NCBI GenBank assembly: GCA_000827325.1
Contig: KN832899.1
Location: 1-64,000 of the forward strand
Length of the DNA stretch: 64,000 nt
Direction of reading: 5' to 3'
Source of the DNA: Oidiodendron maius Zn
Lineage: Eukaryota; Ascomycota; Leotiomycetes; Myxotrichaceae
In this document: positions 44,697 to 56,164 of the stretch, one piece after another
Layout: each line of letters starts with the position of its first letter
How positions within the stretch are numbered: position 1 is the stretch's first letter
Notes under the pieces: generated by a model
What the model was told of the DNA's origin: nothing
Database searches by the model: none
Seen by the model: the letters and a program-made list of their open reading frames with translations, nothing else
Translations under genes and position numbers: made by a program

Positions 44697-45618
44697 CTAC
44701 CTTAGTGGACTCTGTCCAAGATCCTGAGTATCGTTCTCCCGCCTTGCTCGCTTCACCAATGGCCTCAAATTATTACCGCCCCTGGTGTCGACTTGCTCTC
44801 TCTTCCTCTTGAGCGCACCCCCTGCCTCCATGTCCAGTACCCTTTTCACTTTCTCTTCAGCGTCCCTCAGATGGCCGGTCAACTGCTTATTCTGCTCTTT
44901 CAGCTGCAAGATGTGCTCCAATAGTGTTTCAGGTTCCGGCTGGTAGAGCTCGTTATGGAGATTCTCAAGAAGGCTTTCTAGTCCCTGGGCCCGAGCTATG
45001 GATTGTTCTAGACGTAGTTTAAGTCCAAGGAGCCTAATATGGGGTCCAACTTGACCCAGGAACTGGCCAGTTTGCTGCTTGTACCAGGACTCCAGCTGAC
45101 TGTCACTATTGCTCTGGGGTCAGAGTTAGTATGACCGACAGACAGAAGCCGCTGGACTTTCCTACCGGTGGGCTCTGTGCCGTAGGCGAGCTGACTGGGG
45201 ACTCAAATCTTGATCCGACATCCCTGCTCAGTATTGTGAAGTCGCTTGCACTGTCACACATGGAACCTCTCTCTGAGCTATCTTGGTACAACCAATCCTC
45301 ATCCTCACCGGGACTATCGTATATATTCTCGAATCCTTCACCGACATTGCGATAATTATAGCCCGCAGTATTTTCCGACCGGGTTGGAGAAGTAAGATTC
45401 TGCGCCGAGTTGCACCCGTCTACAAGAGCTACCGGTTCATGCGACGTTAGGTGCATCAGCTCTGGGGATGGCACAGAGAAGGCGTGCGGATCGGGTGGAT
45501 CGACCGTGGGGAAGAACCCCGAAGTGTGCGAGTTCTTGCATGATCTAGCCGGCGAGACAGACCGTTTACTCCCTGCAACCCCGCTCACTACAGTTGGGTG
45601 ATAGGTGACGGCATTCAT
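44697..45618 (-). CDS. Disordered/coiled-coil protein with basic tail (289 aa)
   Basis: Two exons (45166-45618 and 44697-45113) with a 52-base intron (TACTAAC branch, CCCCAG acceptor). The first 150 residues are S/P/D-rich and probably disordered. A coiled coil follows at about 152-250 (IRLLGLKLRLEQSIARAQGL; EHILQLKEQNKQLTGHLRDA). The C-terminus carries two basic clusters (LKRKREQ, VKRARRE) that could form a bipartite nuclear signal. No family is recognised; a regulatory or scaffold role is a guess. Confidence 0.6.
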
Positions 45619-46021
45619 TTCCTAGATTTTTAGCAGAGATGAGACCTCGTATCGATTCCAGTTGGTGTGGGAGCCTGGCAAACACGGACCTGGCCACAGT
45701 TGTATGGCCGACCTGTTGTGAGCCGAACAACCCAAAGGCCAATATTGGAGCCGAGGGCAGTTTGTGGCCGCTGGTAGGGGTATATGCATCATTAGGGCAG
45801 TAGTTGCCACCAGAGATTCTTAGCACCTGATCACGAGTTCGCCAAAATTATCTTCATATCCGAGGAGTGGAAGTACAGAGCATTATGCAGTACAGAACGA
45901 ATGGCTCACTAAGTAGGTTGGGCAAGAAACGGCTCTCCAGAGCTAACATACGTCACTATGTTTAACCTGTAGTCCATCGAATTATTCTGCATTAAACATT
46001 CGTCACCAAGCCAACTCCACT
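45619..46021. other. Divergent intergenic region
   Basis: It lies between two coiled-coil genes transcribed away from each other. No further feature is seen. Confidence 0.4.
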
Positions 46022-46246
46022 ATGCCGGAGGTGCGAATGATCGAACCAATCTCAGCAATTAAGGCTCCCCAAGATCCTTATCGTAACAAAGAGCTCCCTC
46101 CAACACCATCTCAAATGGTCAAGGATCTAGAACTCGAGAAGAAATCCCTCCAGGAGGAGAACCGTGCCCTTGAAGTCCAGGTTGATATCCAGGCCAGTCA
46201 GATCGCAAAACTAAACAGCATTTTCTACGAGGGAGTGGGCAGTTAA
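46022..46246 (+). CDS. Small leucine-zipper-like protein (74 aa)
   Basis: ATG at 46022 (MPEVRMIEPISAIKAP). Residues 32-68 form heptads (MVKDLELEKKSLQEENRALE, then VDIQASQIAKLN) without a preceding basic region, so it could dimerise but should not bind DNA by itself. It may partner the divergent coiled-coil protein at 44697. The family is unknown and the evidence is only the frame and the heptad pattern. Confidence 0.45.
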   Translation: MPEVRMIEPISAIKAPQDPYRNKELPPTPSQMVKDLELEKKSLQEENRALEVQVDIQASQIAKLNSIFYEGVGS

Positions 46247-46659
46247 AGTACAGAGGCAATACGTGAAGGTAGAGAGAAGTGACGGCAGATGCGGGTGGTT
46301 TGGAAACTAGAGATGCTTCCTCCCTTTGGATAGAATACCTATCGTCTTCGCCGCCTCTGTTTCCTAGTTTGCTGCTTTCACCGCTTGACAGTGCCCATCC
46401 TTCGATCGTGCAGGTACTTGTACCGAGCCTCAAGCCATTCGTACTGAGCCCACCAGTTCAGTGCACAGCCTCCTATCCTTGAGTAGATCTTACCAGTTGC
46501 TAGACCCGAGGTTCTCCACTCCAGTGGGGGCCGTGGGAATATTTTGATTCGCTACAGGATGGTGTAATTAATATCTTTTCAAGCCAAGTTAGATATATAC
46601 TGTAACTCCCTAAAATACACAACACAACAAGAGACCCTCGCAAACTCCCCTGGAATTGA
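46247..46659. other. Convergent intergenic region
   Basis: 3' ends of the zipper-like and patatin genes. There is no feature of note. Confidence 0.4.
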
Positions 46660-49600
46660 TTACAGCCGGGGACGCTTCCTCGGCAGCCCCTCATCATTAT
46701 CCCTGCGCTTTCTCTTCACAGCTGGCCTATTAAATGGCTGTCCCAGCTCTTGAGTATTCAGTAGCCAGTCGACGGAGAACGGCGAGCCGCTTACGTCGAA
46801 CGGTTCCGAGCCCTCGTCTCGCAGTTGGAGCGAGAATAGATCCTGCTTGCTATCCACATCGAAGCACACTCTTTTTCTGAAGTTGCCATCTCTTGCAAGG
46901 GACGAGCGATCACGAATAGACCCTGGAAGTGTGCGGCCCCTGAAGAGGAACTTCGCTGATGTCTTGGTCAGCCTTGCCAGCAGAGCTGAAAAAGACGGCG
47001 TCCCGGCCCGCCGCGAACATAAAATGTAGCCCGTACAGGCATATCGACCGTTCTCCTTCCTCGGAACGTTCTCTAACTCGAATATAAAGAGCCTGGCGAT
47101 GAAGCAGAGGGTAAGCCGGTCTACCTGCGCGGACCGAAGAATCGCGTTGCGGGCTTGCATCTTCATCTCAGGTATCCTGCTGGCATCGTCCAGCCGGGGT
47201 TCACGGCCGATAAATTCTACGTTGAATCGAAAATACTCTCCTCGCCTGGTTCTCACCCCGCTCTTCAGGTCGTCCCTCTTTGGTCTCTTGCTGTAGACCG
47301 TATCGTCTGACCCGTCTCCGTCCATGGATGACCAGAGCGCTCGGCCGAGTCGAATGAACCACATGTCGCGCCACCAGGACCTTGAGCCATCCATTCCTGA
47401 GTCATTGTCCACAGCCTTGCCAGTGCCTAGTGACACTTTCAAGGCCGATCTCTTCGCCGAAGGGTCGTTAGGGTACAACACCCTTATTTCTTTCAGGCCA
47501 AGCCGCAATGGCTTGTTATGCTTCAGGCCCCCGTCTTGAAACTTGCCCAGGCCGGCAATGATCTTTGGGCTAAAGACCCTGTGGAGGTTAGCGATGGTAT
47601 GACAGGTATAACGTTGGCCTACCCGGGCGCCGCAGATGCGGCCCTTGCACTACATCGCATTAGTTTCAGCGCCCTAGAACTATGGAGAGGCCATACATTT
47701 CCCAAACGGGTACGTTGCCCAGAAGTACGCCGTACTCAGGCTTCTTGTCTTCACGGTCACCCACACCATTGTAGTTGGTGAGAAGGAACGGTTCCGGTTT
47801 CATCGACGTCACGGTCACCCCTATATCAATGCCCATCGCACTTGCGCCGGAGCAATCGAGGATCTTCTCGCTTCCATAGGCCTCCTTCAGCAGCGTCTCC
47901 AACTTCTGAGTTGGGTAAATGCTGTTCGTAACCAGTGATCGCACTAATATATATAAATGACATAGCCATCCGAAGTAGGAGGAGTCATGTCTCCGAAATG
48001 CCACCTTCGCCGTTCTCTCAAACTGGTATATGCTGTCCTCCACGGTCCACCCTTTTTTGCCGAGAGCAAGCCCGGTGATGGCCCCTACACAGGATGAGTC
48101 AGTCTGAGGCCGTCTCTCATGGATGATACTGACCTGAACTTGTCGCAACAATATAATGGAAGTTTTCCTGAACTGGATACTGCAACCCGATCTTCTCCTC
48201 TAAGACCTGCAAGAACACCAGCGGTATGATCCCTCTTGCACCACCGCCGTCGATGCTCAAGATGTTGACGGCAGCGGTAGGTGGCTTGTATCTTATGCTG
48301 ATCCCGGGGGTTTCTAGCTCACAGAGGAAGCAGTGGTGAATATCGAAAGTCCAGCAGTCCGTTTGAATGCCAAACATCCGGACGCACTTGCGGCATACGA
48401 TGTGTCCGCAGGGGAGAGCGTGTACGGGTCTGCTCTGGAAGCATACAAAACACGAATAAGCGGATCGGATGGTGATCCAGTCATCTTTGAACTCAAAAAG
48501 GGTTTCCTGATGCCACACAATTCCAGATGCATCGCGGAGCGAAGCAAAAGCCTCAACTTGTTTAATAAACTCACTCTCGAGTAGTTTCAAGAAGCCAGAG
48601 GGAAGGATCATGCTCATGGAGCCTTCGTGGACAAGAGCCCCGGTCCGACAGACTTGATGGCAGGCCTCCTTGTAGACAGTGCCGAACACTTCTTTGGGGT
48701 TGAAGACTGCAAATCTTAGCTCAGCTGGTTGACGCTCTGGGCACGTGGCCGACTTACAATGCATGTTTGGTGGATAGCTGTCAAGCAGAAAGCTGGAGGC
48801 AATGACAGGAATAGCAAAGCTAATCAACTTCTGTGGTGTTTTGATGTTTCGAAGGAAGTCCTCCAGGTGGGCCTGCAAGGTTCTCGAAACGGGATTCTCG
48901 CTGCGAGACGTGGTGATGAAGTTGAAGGGCTCCCCAGTGGTGGTGGTCAGATGATCTAGGGCACAGCGGAAAAAGGCGGAGAAGTAGTGGGCAGAGAAGA
49001 GTGTCTGCGACTTTGCCCTCGCCTCGCGCACTTGATCCGAGCAGTTCAAGAGCTGCTCGAAGAGCTCGCGGTGGCGTGACTTGTTGGACAGGTTCTTGTT
49101 GCGCGCTGCCAGGCCAAGGACTCGAATGCCCGAGAACTGTTCGGTGATGTCCATTGTCGTCTCCTCGCTCAGCATCCTTGTGAAATCTCTCAGATCTGAC
49201 TCGTCGTCGCCTGGGTCACCGACTTCTCGTTCGGTCACGATCAGCACCTTGGGACGGGTGGATCTCGGCAGTGTTGAGGGCCGGCCCAGATCTAGCCAGA
49301 GCGCGAGACGCTGCACGATGGGCCGGAACTTACCAACGTCGTCTGCGAAGAAGCAGAACACATCGGTGAATGGCGACAATAGGCGGAAGTAGATCCTGTC
49401 GGCGGATCCAGCCAGGTTGGGAGTTGTCAGAGCCTCGGGGGTAAGTTGTCGGCTTGCCAGCTCGTGGCACCTCTCCATTCCCATCGCCATGCTCGGTCTG
49501 TCGAGGCTAGGCAGGTCCCCTTCAGCTAGCAGGACCGGCCTGCTGCTGAAGGCGCTTGGAGCGTGGATATGGAGGTGGATCTCCCCATGTGCTCGTCTGC

Positions 49601-49880
49601 CGTTGAGCTTCGTCTGTCCTCTCGAGCTTACCTCATCATCGTACTGGGATTGACAGCTTGGGTCCCGGCCATATCTGGGTGGCGGAGAAAAAGTCTTGGC
49701 AAGCTCTTTTATGGCCATGGCCTTAGACCTGTTACCAATGAAGACAAGGAGGCTCGGGTGTTGCTCGTCTGGATCTGGCAGATCCTCTAGAATGGTATGG
49801 AGTCTGTCGGTGCTCTGCACAAAGACATCCCCATCACTGGTGGCTAATCCAAGCCACTGTGTATGCTTACAATACCGCAT
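46660..49880 (-). CDS. RING-patatin phospholipase-like protein (1026 aa)
   Basis: Four exons (48134-49880, 47697-48084, 47623-47649, 46660-47578); the third is only 27 bases and encodes the ARAASAAP segment. A large N-terminal region (THTQWLG-type start, SLLVFIGNRSKA) is followed by a RING-like finger at about 478-523 (CFVCF...CGHIVCRKC...CFLCE). Then comes a patatin domain: DGGGARGI oxyanion loop, ATSSGAITG nucleophile elbow with serine, and the catalytic aspartate in DGGLKHNKP. It should be an active lipid acyl hydrolase. The C-terminus ends in basic clusters (KRKRRD, RKRPRL). In-frame ATGs at 50018 and 50063 would add a hydrophobic segment. Patatin effectors occur in fungal NLR-type immunity; no NLR core is present. 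Confidence 0.8.
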
Positions 49881-50187
49881 CGTGGATAGCAGATCAAAGT
49901 GAAACGCAGCAAAAACCGGAATGACAACAAATACTATGAACAAATTCAACACAATATGAAAATACCCTAAGAGGGATGGAAGGAGAAGATAGAAAGGAAA
50001 CTTGACAGAAAATGCCATACCACTTTTGGAGGTGAGTATCTTGACCATTTGTGTTCTGCTCATTTGGACCGGGGGGAATCCATTTACGGCGTCGCTCGGG
50101 AGCCACAGCCGTTTGAAGCGCTTACCTCAGCATATTTAACATACTTCGTCTTGGCAGATTGATATTCAAGCAATTTGAAGTGTCGCA

Positions 50188-50619
50188 ATGCAGGAATTAG
50201 GTGTTCGAACCCCGTCGCAGGGCTCCAGGTCCGACTGCAGGACCAGGTACCGGTGCATCGTCTGTGAACGGCCTAGGTCTTCCACATATCATTCAAGACA
50301 CCCTCCGGACGAGCCTCCCCCACCTCCCGGTGTGTGTCGAAGGTGCAAAGAGGAGCCAAGGGAGCATCATTGCCCAACTTCCACGGTGAAAATCTACGAG
50401 GTCCATCACTACCACCATACTTGCGGTTGTCCAACGGGGCAGCCTCATGCTAGTACGCCCGTGGGGCCTCCTCCATACCCCGTGTCTCCCGTTGCGGCGG
50501 AGCTACCAGAGCTACCAGCCGACGAGAGCAGAGTCAGGCCACCTTCTATAGGCCAGTTCTCGGAAATGGCACCGCCCCCGGTTAAATTTTGGATGAAGCC
50601 CGGATACGGGAGTACTTGA
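50188..50619 (+). CDS. Small zinc-binding, proline-rich protein (143 aa)
   Basis: ATG at 50188. A probable zinc module reads YRCIVCERPRSSTYHSRHP then GVCRRC, giving paired CxxC ligands plus histidines. It resembles a common short fungal family of unknown role. A second H/C-rich patch follows (HHYHHTCGC). The C-terminal half is proline-rich with a PPPYP motif. The MULE transposon inserted 35 bases after its stop codon, in the likely 3' untranslated region, so the gene should still be intact. Confidence 0.65.
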   Translation: MQELGVRTPSQGSRSDCRTRYRCIVCERPRSSTYHSRHPPDEPPPPPGVCRRCKEEPREHHCPTSTVKIYEVHHYHHTCGCPTGQPHASTPVGPPPYPVSPVAAELPELPADESRVRPPSIGQFSEMAPPPVKFWMKPGYGST

Positions 50620-50653
50620 TGCAAACGCAAGGAAGGACGGAGTCAAGCTAAGA

Positions 50654-50662
50654 TATATTTTT
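50654..50662. repeat. MULE target-site duplication, left
   Basis: TATATTTTT directly precedes the left terminal inverted repeat and is identical to 53538-53546. A perfect 9-base duplication is typical of Mutator-like elements and indicates recent insertion. Confidence 0.9.
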
Positions 50663-50756
50663 CGGCTTTTTACTAAATGCGACCCCACATATCCGAATAT
50701 TACTAAATGCGACCTCGACATTTTATGTAATTACTATATGCGACTTTTGACCTATC
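50663..50756 (+). repeat. MULE left terminal inverted repeat
   Basis: Begins CGGCTTTTTACTAAATGCGA. It pairs with 53444-53537 over 94 bases with three mismatches. Confidence 0.9.
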
Positions 50757-50961
50757 TTAAGCCAACTTAGGTGGCACTGTAGAATGCCCCTATACTTTCT
50801 AATTGGCTGACTTACTAGTATAAACTTAAGTAACCCTTCATAACAACTACGCGTCGCGTTATTTACTTAGAGGTTTTCCACCACTTATCACCACTATCAA
50901 CACCATCACCAGCATCACAACCAGCACGATTTTCGAGACCTTTTCAACTACTGTATATACA

Positions 50962-53308
50962 ATGGAGTCAATTGAAGAGCAATGGGCCCTTCCTAACCCT
51001 CCTGATATTATGTCTAATTCATGGACTGATATTAATAGTGCAAAGAAGGCAGTTAAGATCTGGATTCTTGATCGGGGCGAATCATGGAAACCTTCGAATA
51101 CAAGTAATCAGTCTCGACTTCAACTCTATTGTCTACTCTCAACCTGTTCCTTCTATATTCGAGTCGCACAACGAAAGGATGGCCTTTATGGTATTATATC
51201 TTACCGTGCTCATGATTGTCCTCCTTCAATACATGCAAAGTTTAAACCACGGAACTCAGCATGGTATCTTGCAAGCCTAATTGAACGTGATATTACAATT
51301 AATCGAAATATCAAGCCAAAGGAGATTCGGGAACGTGCTAGGATCTATCATCAGCTTCCAAATATACAATACAAGCCAGCATGGAGGGCAAGAGAACGAT
51401 TACGGGATCAAATTGATGGTAATGAGGGTACAAGCTTTCAATTAATACCAGATTGGGTTAATCGAGTACTTGAAAGTGATGATACAGGTATATAAATATA
51501 TTAGCTTAAGACTAAATACTCACTAACTTATAATATAGGTTCATTTATCGACTTAGAGTGGCAGTCCTTGAATAACCAGAACCGATTTGAGGCTATATTC
51601 ATGATGCTAGGATCAACGCGATCAGTACTTCATCTTGTAAGTACTATAATATTAATCGAATCAATCGAATCAACTAAATCAATTCAGTTGATTCGGTCGA
51701 TTCGATCAATTTGATCAGTGGCTATTTCAGGGTAATATATCGACTACCTTACTAACAGTTAATATATAGTTACGACCCTTTTATGCCCTTGACGGTACTC
51801 ATACTCGCTCACGATATAACCTTACCCTTCTTATCGCAGTCGGGATCGATGCAGAGGATCGTATCCTCCCAATTGCCTGGGCCTTAGTCCCTATCGAAAA
51901 TGAGCATTGGTGGACCTGGTTCTGCAAGAACCTAGTTGAAGCTTTTGAAGACAGCTTACCACGACAATATGTTATAATGAGTGATCGAGATAAAGGCCTC
52001 TTAAATGCAGTTCAATCAGAGCTTCCTGGTGCATATCATGCAATGTGTTGCCAGCATATTGCAGAGAATATACACAAGAAGTTCGGGAGGCAATATAAGG
52101 CTCTATTCTGGCAAATCGCTCGTACGGCAGATCAATCTACCTTTGATTCTTTAATACAGTCTCTTCAGAGGGATGCCCCAGAGGTTGAGGAGTATTTATC
52201 CTCGATTGGATACAATAACTTTACATTTCTCTACTTCCCAGCACCTCGATTTGGCCATGATACCTCAAATATCGTGGAATCCACTAATTCAATGTGGCGT
52301 GAGATTAGAGAGCTCCCTCCACTCCAGCTTTTGAATGGTATTACTATAAATATTACTATAATAATTACTAACTATATTATAGGTATATATCAATGGAATA
52401 TTAAAACCTTTTATGAGCGCCGGCGAGTTCAATTAGTCTCTGGAAACACTATCCTCTCAAATTCAGCCTATCAGAGTTATAAGCACCGAGAACTAAGTGC
52501 TCGAGGCTTCTCTGTTCTTCCTTCTTCTAATATAGAATTTCTAGTGACTACATCTCGAGCAGCAGAGTTTATTATTAAATTACCTCCTTTTAAGACACCT
52601 CTAGCTATTGGATTCTGCTCTTGTTTAAAGTATCAGGACTATCAAGCCCCTTGTTCTCATGCAATTGCTTGTATTCAGTACCTTAGTCTTAATCCCTTTG
52701 ATTATTTTTATCATTATTATAAGTGGGATGTCTTATTACGAACCTACTCACTTCCGATTACACCAGTTTCTATTCAGGGGCTTTTAATACTAGAGGATAA
52801 TAATAGCCTACCTCTCCTTCCACCAATTAAGAAGCCAAAGCGTGGCCGACCAAAGATATCTCGAATTCGATCAAGTCACCTAGAGAAGAAGACTTACCTT
52901 TGCTCGATTTGTCAACAACCAGGCCATAATCGAAGGATCTGTCCTAATCAGCCTGTAGAGCATGGACGAGCACAGAGGGCACGGGATCAGCTAGTCGAGA
53001 GTAGCTGTTCTGATACTACGTCTGATATTATAGAAGTAGATCAGCTAGATCAGGGTGATCAATTCGATCTCTTCTGGACTAATCAAGAGCAATGGATACA
53101 TGATCACGGGGTTCAGTCAATTCAGGACCAGGGTAATCAATTAGTCCCGGTACAGGAGGTTCAGGAGGTTCAGGAGGTTCAGGAGGTTCAGGAGGTTCAG
53201 GATCATGTAGATCAGGTAGATCAGGATCAAGTGGTTCAAGAACATCGATATCCATTAAGGAAGCGATGTCGTACTGTAAAAGCTACTGCCCTAGTTAGAG
53301 AGTACTAG
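50962..53308 (+). CDS. MULE transposase (705 aa)
   Basis: Four exons (50962-51487, 51539-51636, 51770-52337, 52383-53308); the last intron is 45 bases and in frame, so it is easily missed. The N-terminal part is a FAR1/WRKY-like zinc-finger region with cysteines in YCLLSTCSFYIRV and HD in RAHDCPPS. The DDE core shows ALDGTHTR (D near 216), IMSDRDKG (D near 280) and NIVESTN (E near 378). It is followed by a SWIM finger (CSCLKYQDYQAPCSH) and a zinc knuckle (CSICQQPGHNRRIC). A VQE tripeptide run lies near the C-terminus. All key residues are present, so it looks functional. Confidence 0.9.
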
Positions 53309-53443
53309 TAGTTGTTGAATTAATCACTATTTCATTGTATAGCTATAATAAAGATACCTAGTCTAATATAAGAGAGTAGGGCGATTTTTAAGTACTAAGG
53401 TTACTAGAATACCTGGCTATAAATGCCACAAAATCGTTACTAG

Positions 53444-53537
53444 GATAGGTCAAAAGTCGCATATAGTAATTACCTGAAATGTCGAGGTCGCATTTAGTAA
53501 TATTCGGATATGTGGGTTCGCATTTAGTAAAAAGCCG
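53444..53537 (-). repeat. MULE right terminal inverted repeat
   Basis: Reverse complement of the left terminus, ending ...AAAAAGCCG at 53537. The target duplication follows immediately. Confidence 0.9.
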
Positions 53538-53546
53538 TATATTTTT
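53538..53546. repeat. MULE target-site duplication, right
   Basis: TATATTTTT, identical to 50654-50662. Confidence 0.9.
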
Positions 53547-54297
53547 AGGACCATAATAGAATTTAGTAAAAAACCGCAAATGAGTAACGTTAGTGGCAGC
53601 CGCTAAAGTGTATTAATAACTAGAAAGATATGTGCTCGGATAAGGTTATACCACAGGATAATCGTAAGTTAGGGATATTTGTGGGGCTTATAAGATACTC
53701 GTAGTGTGGATGATTCCGTTAGTGCTGCATTAGCTACAGGATAGCTCAGGATAAACCTAGTGAAATGAGGCACTGCGTCAAATCTGAGGTGGGTCACACC
53801 TTCTCGAATCCTTAGGGGAGACACCTCCGGCCGTCTGGAGGCTGTGGTGAGACTCTGCCCAAGGCTGATATGCAAGGCGCAGGAATCGTGCAGCGGCCAT
53901 GCTGCAGCCGTTCTGACAGAGTGACGTTTAAAATAGTGGCGCGCTAGCGAACCCAATAAGCACCGCTATGCCTAGACGGGGCTAGGCGACAAGGCTACAT
54001 CGCGCGGATTCCATCTTCGTCAGAGGTCATCACAGTTGCACAAGAACACGCAGGCGAACAGAAATCTCCCATGACGGCTTAAAGGATGATTGATTGCGTC
54101 TATACCCTACTTCGCACAGGGGCCTTTGTAGGTTGATGCTCAGGGACCCCTCGGCGCCTTGACGGGCCAATCTGCTCCCACCCTCTGCTCTGAGGCTACC
54201 AACCAAGACACGAAAACCCCCAATGAAACATAATATGGCGAAGCCAACCCGGCAAACTGTGTGGTAGTGGCTACAGCGCCTCGCGGGTCCACGTACA
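53547..54297. other. Intergenic with a second MULE-like tip
   Basis: Bases 53561-53576 repeat the outermost 16 bases of the right MULE terminus with one mismatch. The rest shows no convincing gene; a 95-codon minus-strand frame (53669-53956) lacks any support. Confidence 0.45.
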
Positions 54298-55878
54298 TTA
54301 TTTCTGAAAGATCCATTCCCAGTGGTCGAGCAGCTTTTCCACAACCGAATTCCGCCAATCATTTACCTCATGGCTGCTAATATCTTCAGATAAGTGAGGG
54401 CCACGGTGTGGCTGACTTCCCGAGTGACGCGCCTCATCCATGCCCGTTGAGGCACCTGCCGGGGCTTGCATCCCAACCTGGTTTCCTGGCGTGTCTAGGT
54501 CCATCATGTCGTATCCAGAGGTTTCGGGACCTGGTACTGGTGTGAGGCATGCCACCTCCCCCTCCCCAGGCGCTTCTTTCGCCCGACAGGTACCCTCAAC
54601 TAACTGGACTGCCGCGCTGATTAACCCCGCCGGTTCGCCCAGGTGTTGGTGGCTCCCTCCCCTAGCCGTGGTGTCCGTCGTACCGTCCGTCCCTCGAATT
54701 CCCACTGCGCCCCGTTCCATACCTGAATCGACCGCCCCAGCCTCCGGTGAGGCAGTGGTTGCCTCTTTTGACGCGCTAGACGAATCGGCGGCCGTGTAAC
54801 CTAGCCCACTTGGTCTCTCAACAATTGTGCTGTTCGAATCGTGCGCGTTTACCGCCATCCACCCTTGATTCTCGGCTATCTCGTTTGGCGGCCCCTTTGG
54901 AGCGTCTGCAGTGACCCCATCTTTGTCCGTGTGGCTTAGATCGACGGTGACGACGCTACCTGCCCCGGCGTCCGCTTCGACTGGGGTGTTTTTCGCTGCG
55001 TGAGCTTCTTCCACGAACGAACCAGCATCGTCCCCTTCCACGGCCGAATCGCTCTCATCTCCTTCCACTACTTTCCAGGACCCCGATATCTCCTGCTTCC
55101 TGATGAACTTATGGGATCCTGACGTGTCTTTCTTTTGACGCTAATCAGCACAGATATCATGAAATTTGAGAGGCCTTCACCTACGATGAGATCGTTGACA
55201 GATGGGTTCCAGTTGGGGTTGCTAGACGACCTGATGGACCTGACCCTGCCAGTTCGGTCACGAACTATAAAAACAACCCAGGCATCGGTCTCTGTTGCCA
55301 ACTCTTCTACCTTGTGGAATAGACTCTTAGACCTCTTTCTGAACTTTTCCTGGCGGCGTTTTCGCTGCGCAGACTCCATCATCTCGCGACGTGACGACAT
55401 ATTAATGGATGGCAGGCGTCTGCTCAGGACCGCGGTTATTGCTTACTTGAGCACGTTCTGTGCGAGGACGAATTGACTTGACATCCGGATGCAGCTCTCG
55501 GTAGTCAAAGAGAGTAAGATATCTGTCACCTTGAACTAATTCGTGAACATAATCCAGTAATCCCGTTTCCTGTGGAGCTGAGCGCTGCCTCTTGAGCCAA
55601 CATATTGGCCGCTGATCATAAGCCACATCCCGACTCTTATGCTCAGCACTGCCACCGCCGCTCTTGACTTTAGCTTGTGACAGAAGCCGTTTCTTGACCC
55701 TGTCAGCGCCACCTCGCGAGCCAACACATCGACCGTTCTGGCCGCTGATCAGGATCCATTTCCTGACCCTGAAGCTGGGTGCCTCATGAACCAACATACC
55801 ACTCTCTCTGGCCGCGTTCTCGACTCTCCTGATCACCCCTACCGTCCTGCTGGCTCTGTCTGCCTCTACGAACTGCAT
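54298..55878 (-). CDS. MADS-like DNA-binding protein (about 484 aa)
   Basis: Proposed exons 55447-55878, 55185-55364 and 54298-55140. The first intron has a strong GTAAGC donor and TCTGCGCAG acceptor. The second is 44 bases. An MADS-box-like segment reads RKRRQEKFRKRSKSLFHKVE, then ELATETDAWVVFIVRDRTG, matching the basic helix and first strand of SRF/MEF2-type boxes. The C-terminal 270 residues are acidic, A/G/S/T-rich and disordered, like an activation region. The N-terminal 144 residues hold repeated R/K/S-rich motifs (CVGSRGGADRVKKR). Alternatively these are two genes: the upstream frame stops at 55402 and an ATG lies at 55400. One base of spacing makes two genes unlikely. Confidence 0.6.
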
Positions 55879-56164
55879 TGTCCAATATGTGAATTGCTCT
55901 GTCTGCTGATCATTAAACACCTGCTAGCCTCCACCTAACTAAGGTTGGTTCTATTGCGTCACAGCATTTTGAGTTACAGTAGATGAAGTGTCCGTGATCA
56001 CTATTGCATGATCAAATGCGGAGCTCCGAGGGAAATACGGGCTGGGGATTGTGTGACTTTTGAGGGCTGTAGCATCACTGCGCGAATGGAGGATTTAAGC
56101 TGGATTCTAATTCCTTGAGGCGTCTAAATTACTTGCTGCAGTAGATATCTTATGACATGTCGGC
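55879..56164. other. Short intergenic gap
   Basis: Upstream of the MADS-like gene and downstream of the next coiled-coil gene. Nothing is seen. Confidence 0.4.

Larger units (their letters stand above)
50663..53537 (+). mobile_element. Mutator-like (MULE) DNA transposon, apparently whole
   Basis: A 2875-bp element bounded by 94-bp terminal inverted repeats differing at three positions and a perfect 9-bp target duplication. Each terminus carries three direct copies of TTACTAWATGCGA, likely transposase binding sites. It encodes one spliced transposase without internal stops. There is no sign of RIP, unlike the block at the left edge of the window. It is probably autonomous and recent. It sits between the zinc-binding gene's 3' end and the MADS-like gene. 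Confidence 0.9.

Noticed and set aside
50206-50220. GTTCGAACCCC resembles a tRNA T-loop (B box)
   Set aside because: No acceptor stem or A box can be placed around it and it lies inside the coding frame of the zinc-binding protein.
53669-53956. 95-codon minus-strand frame next to the MULE
   Set aside because: No family, promoter or splice evidence.
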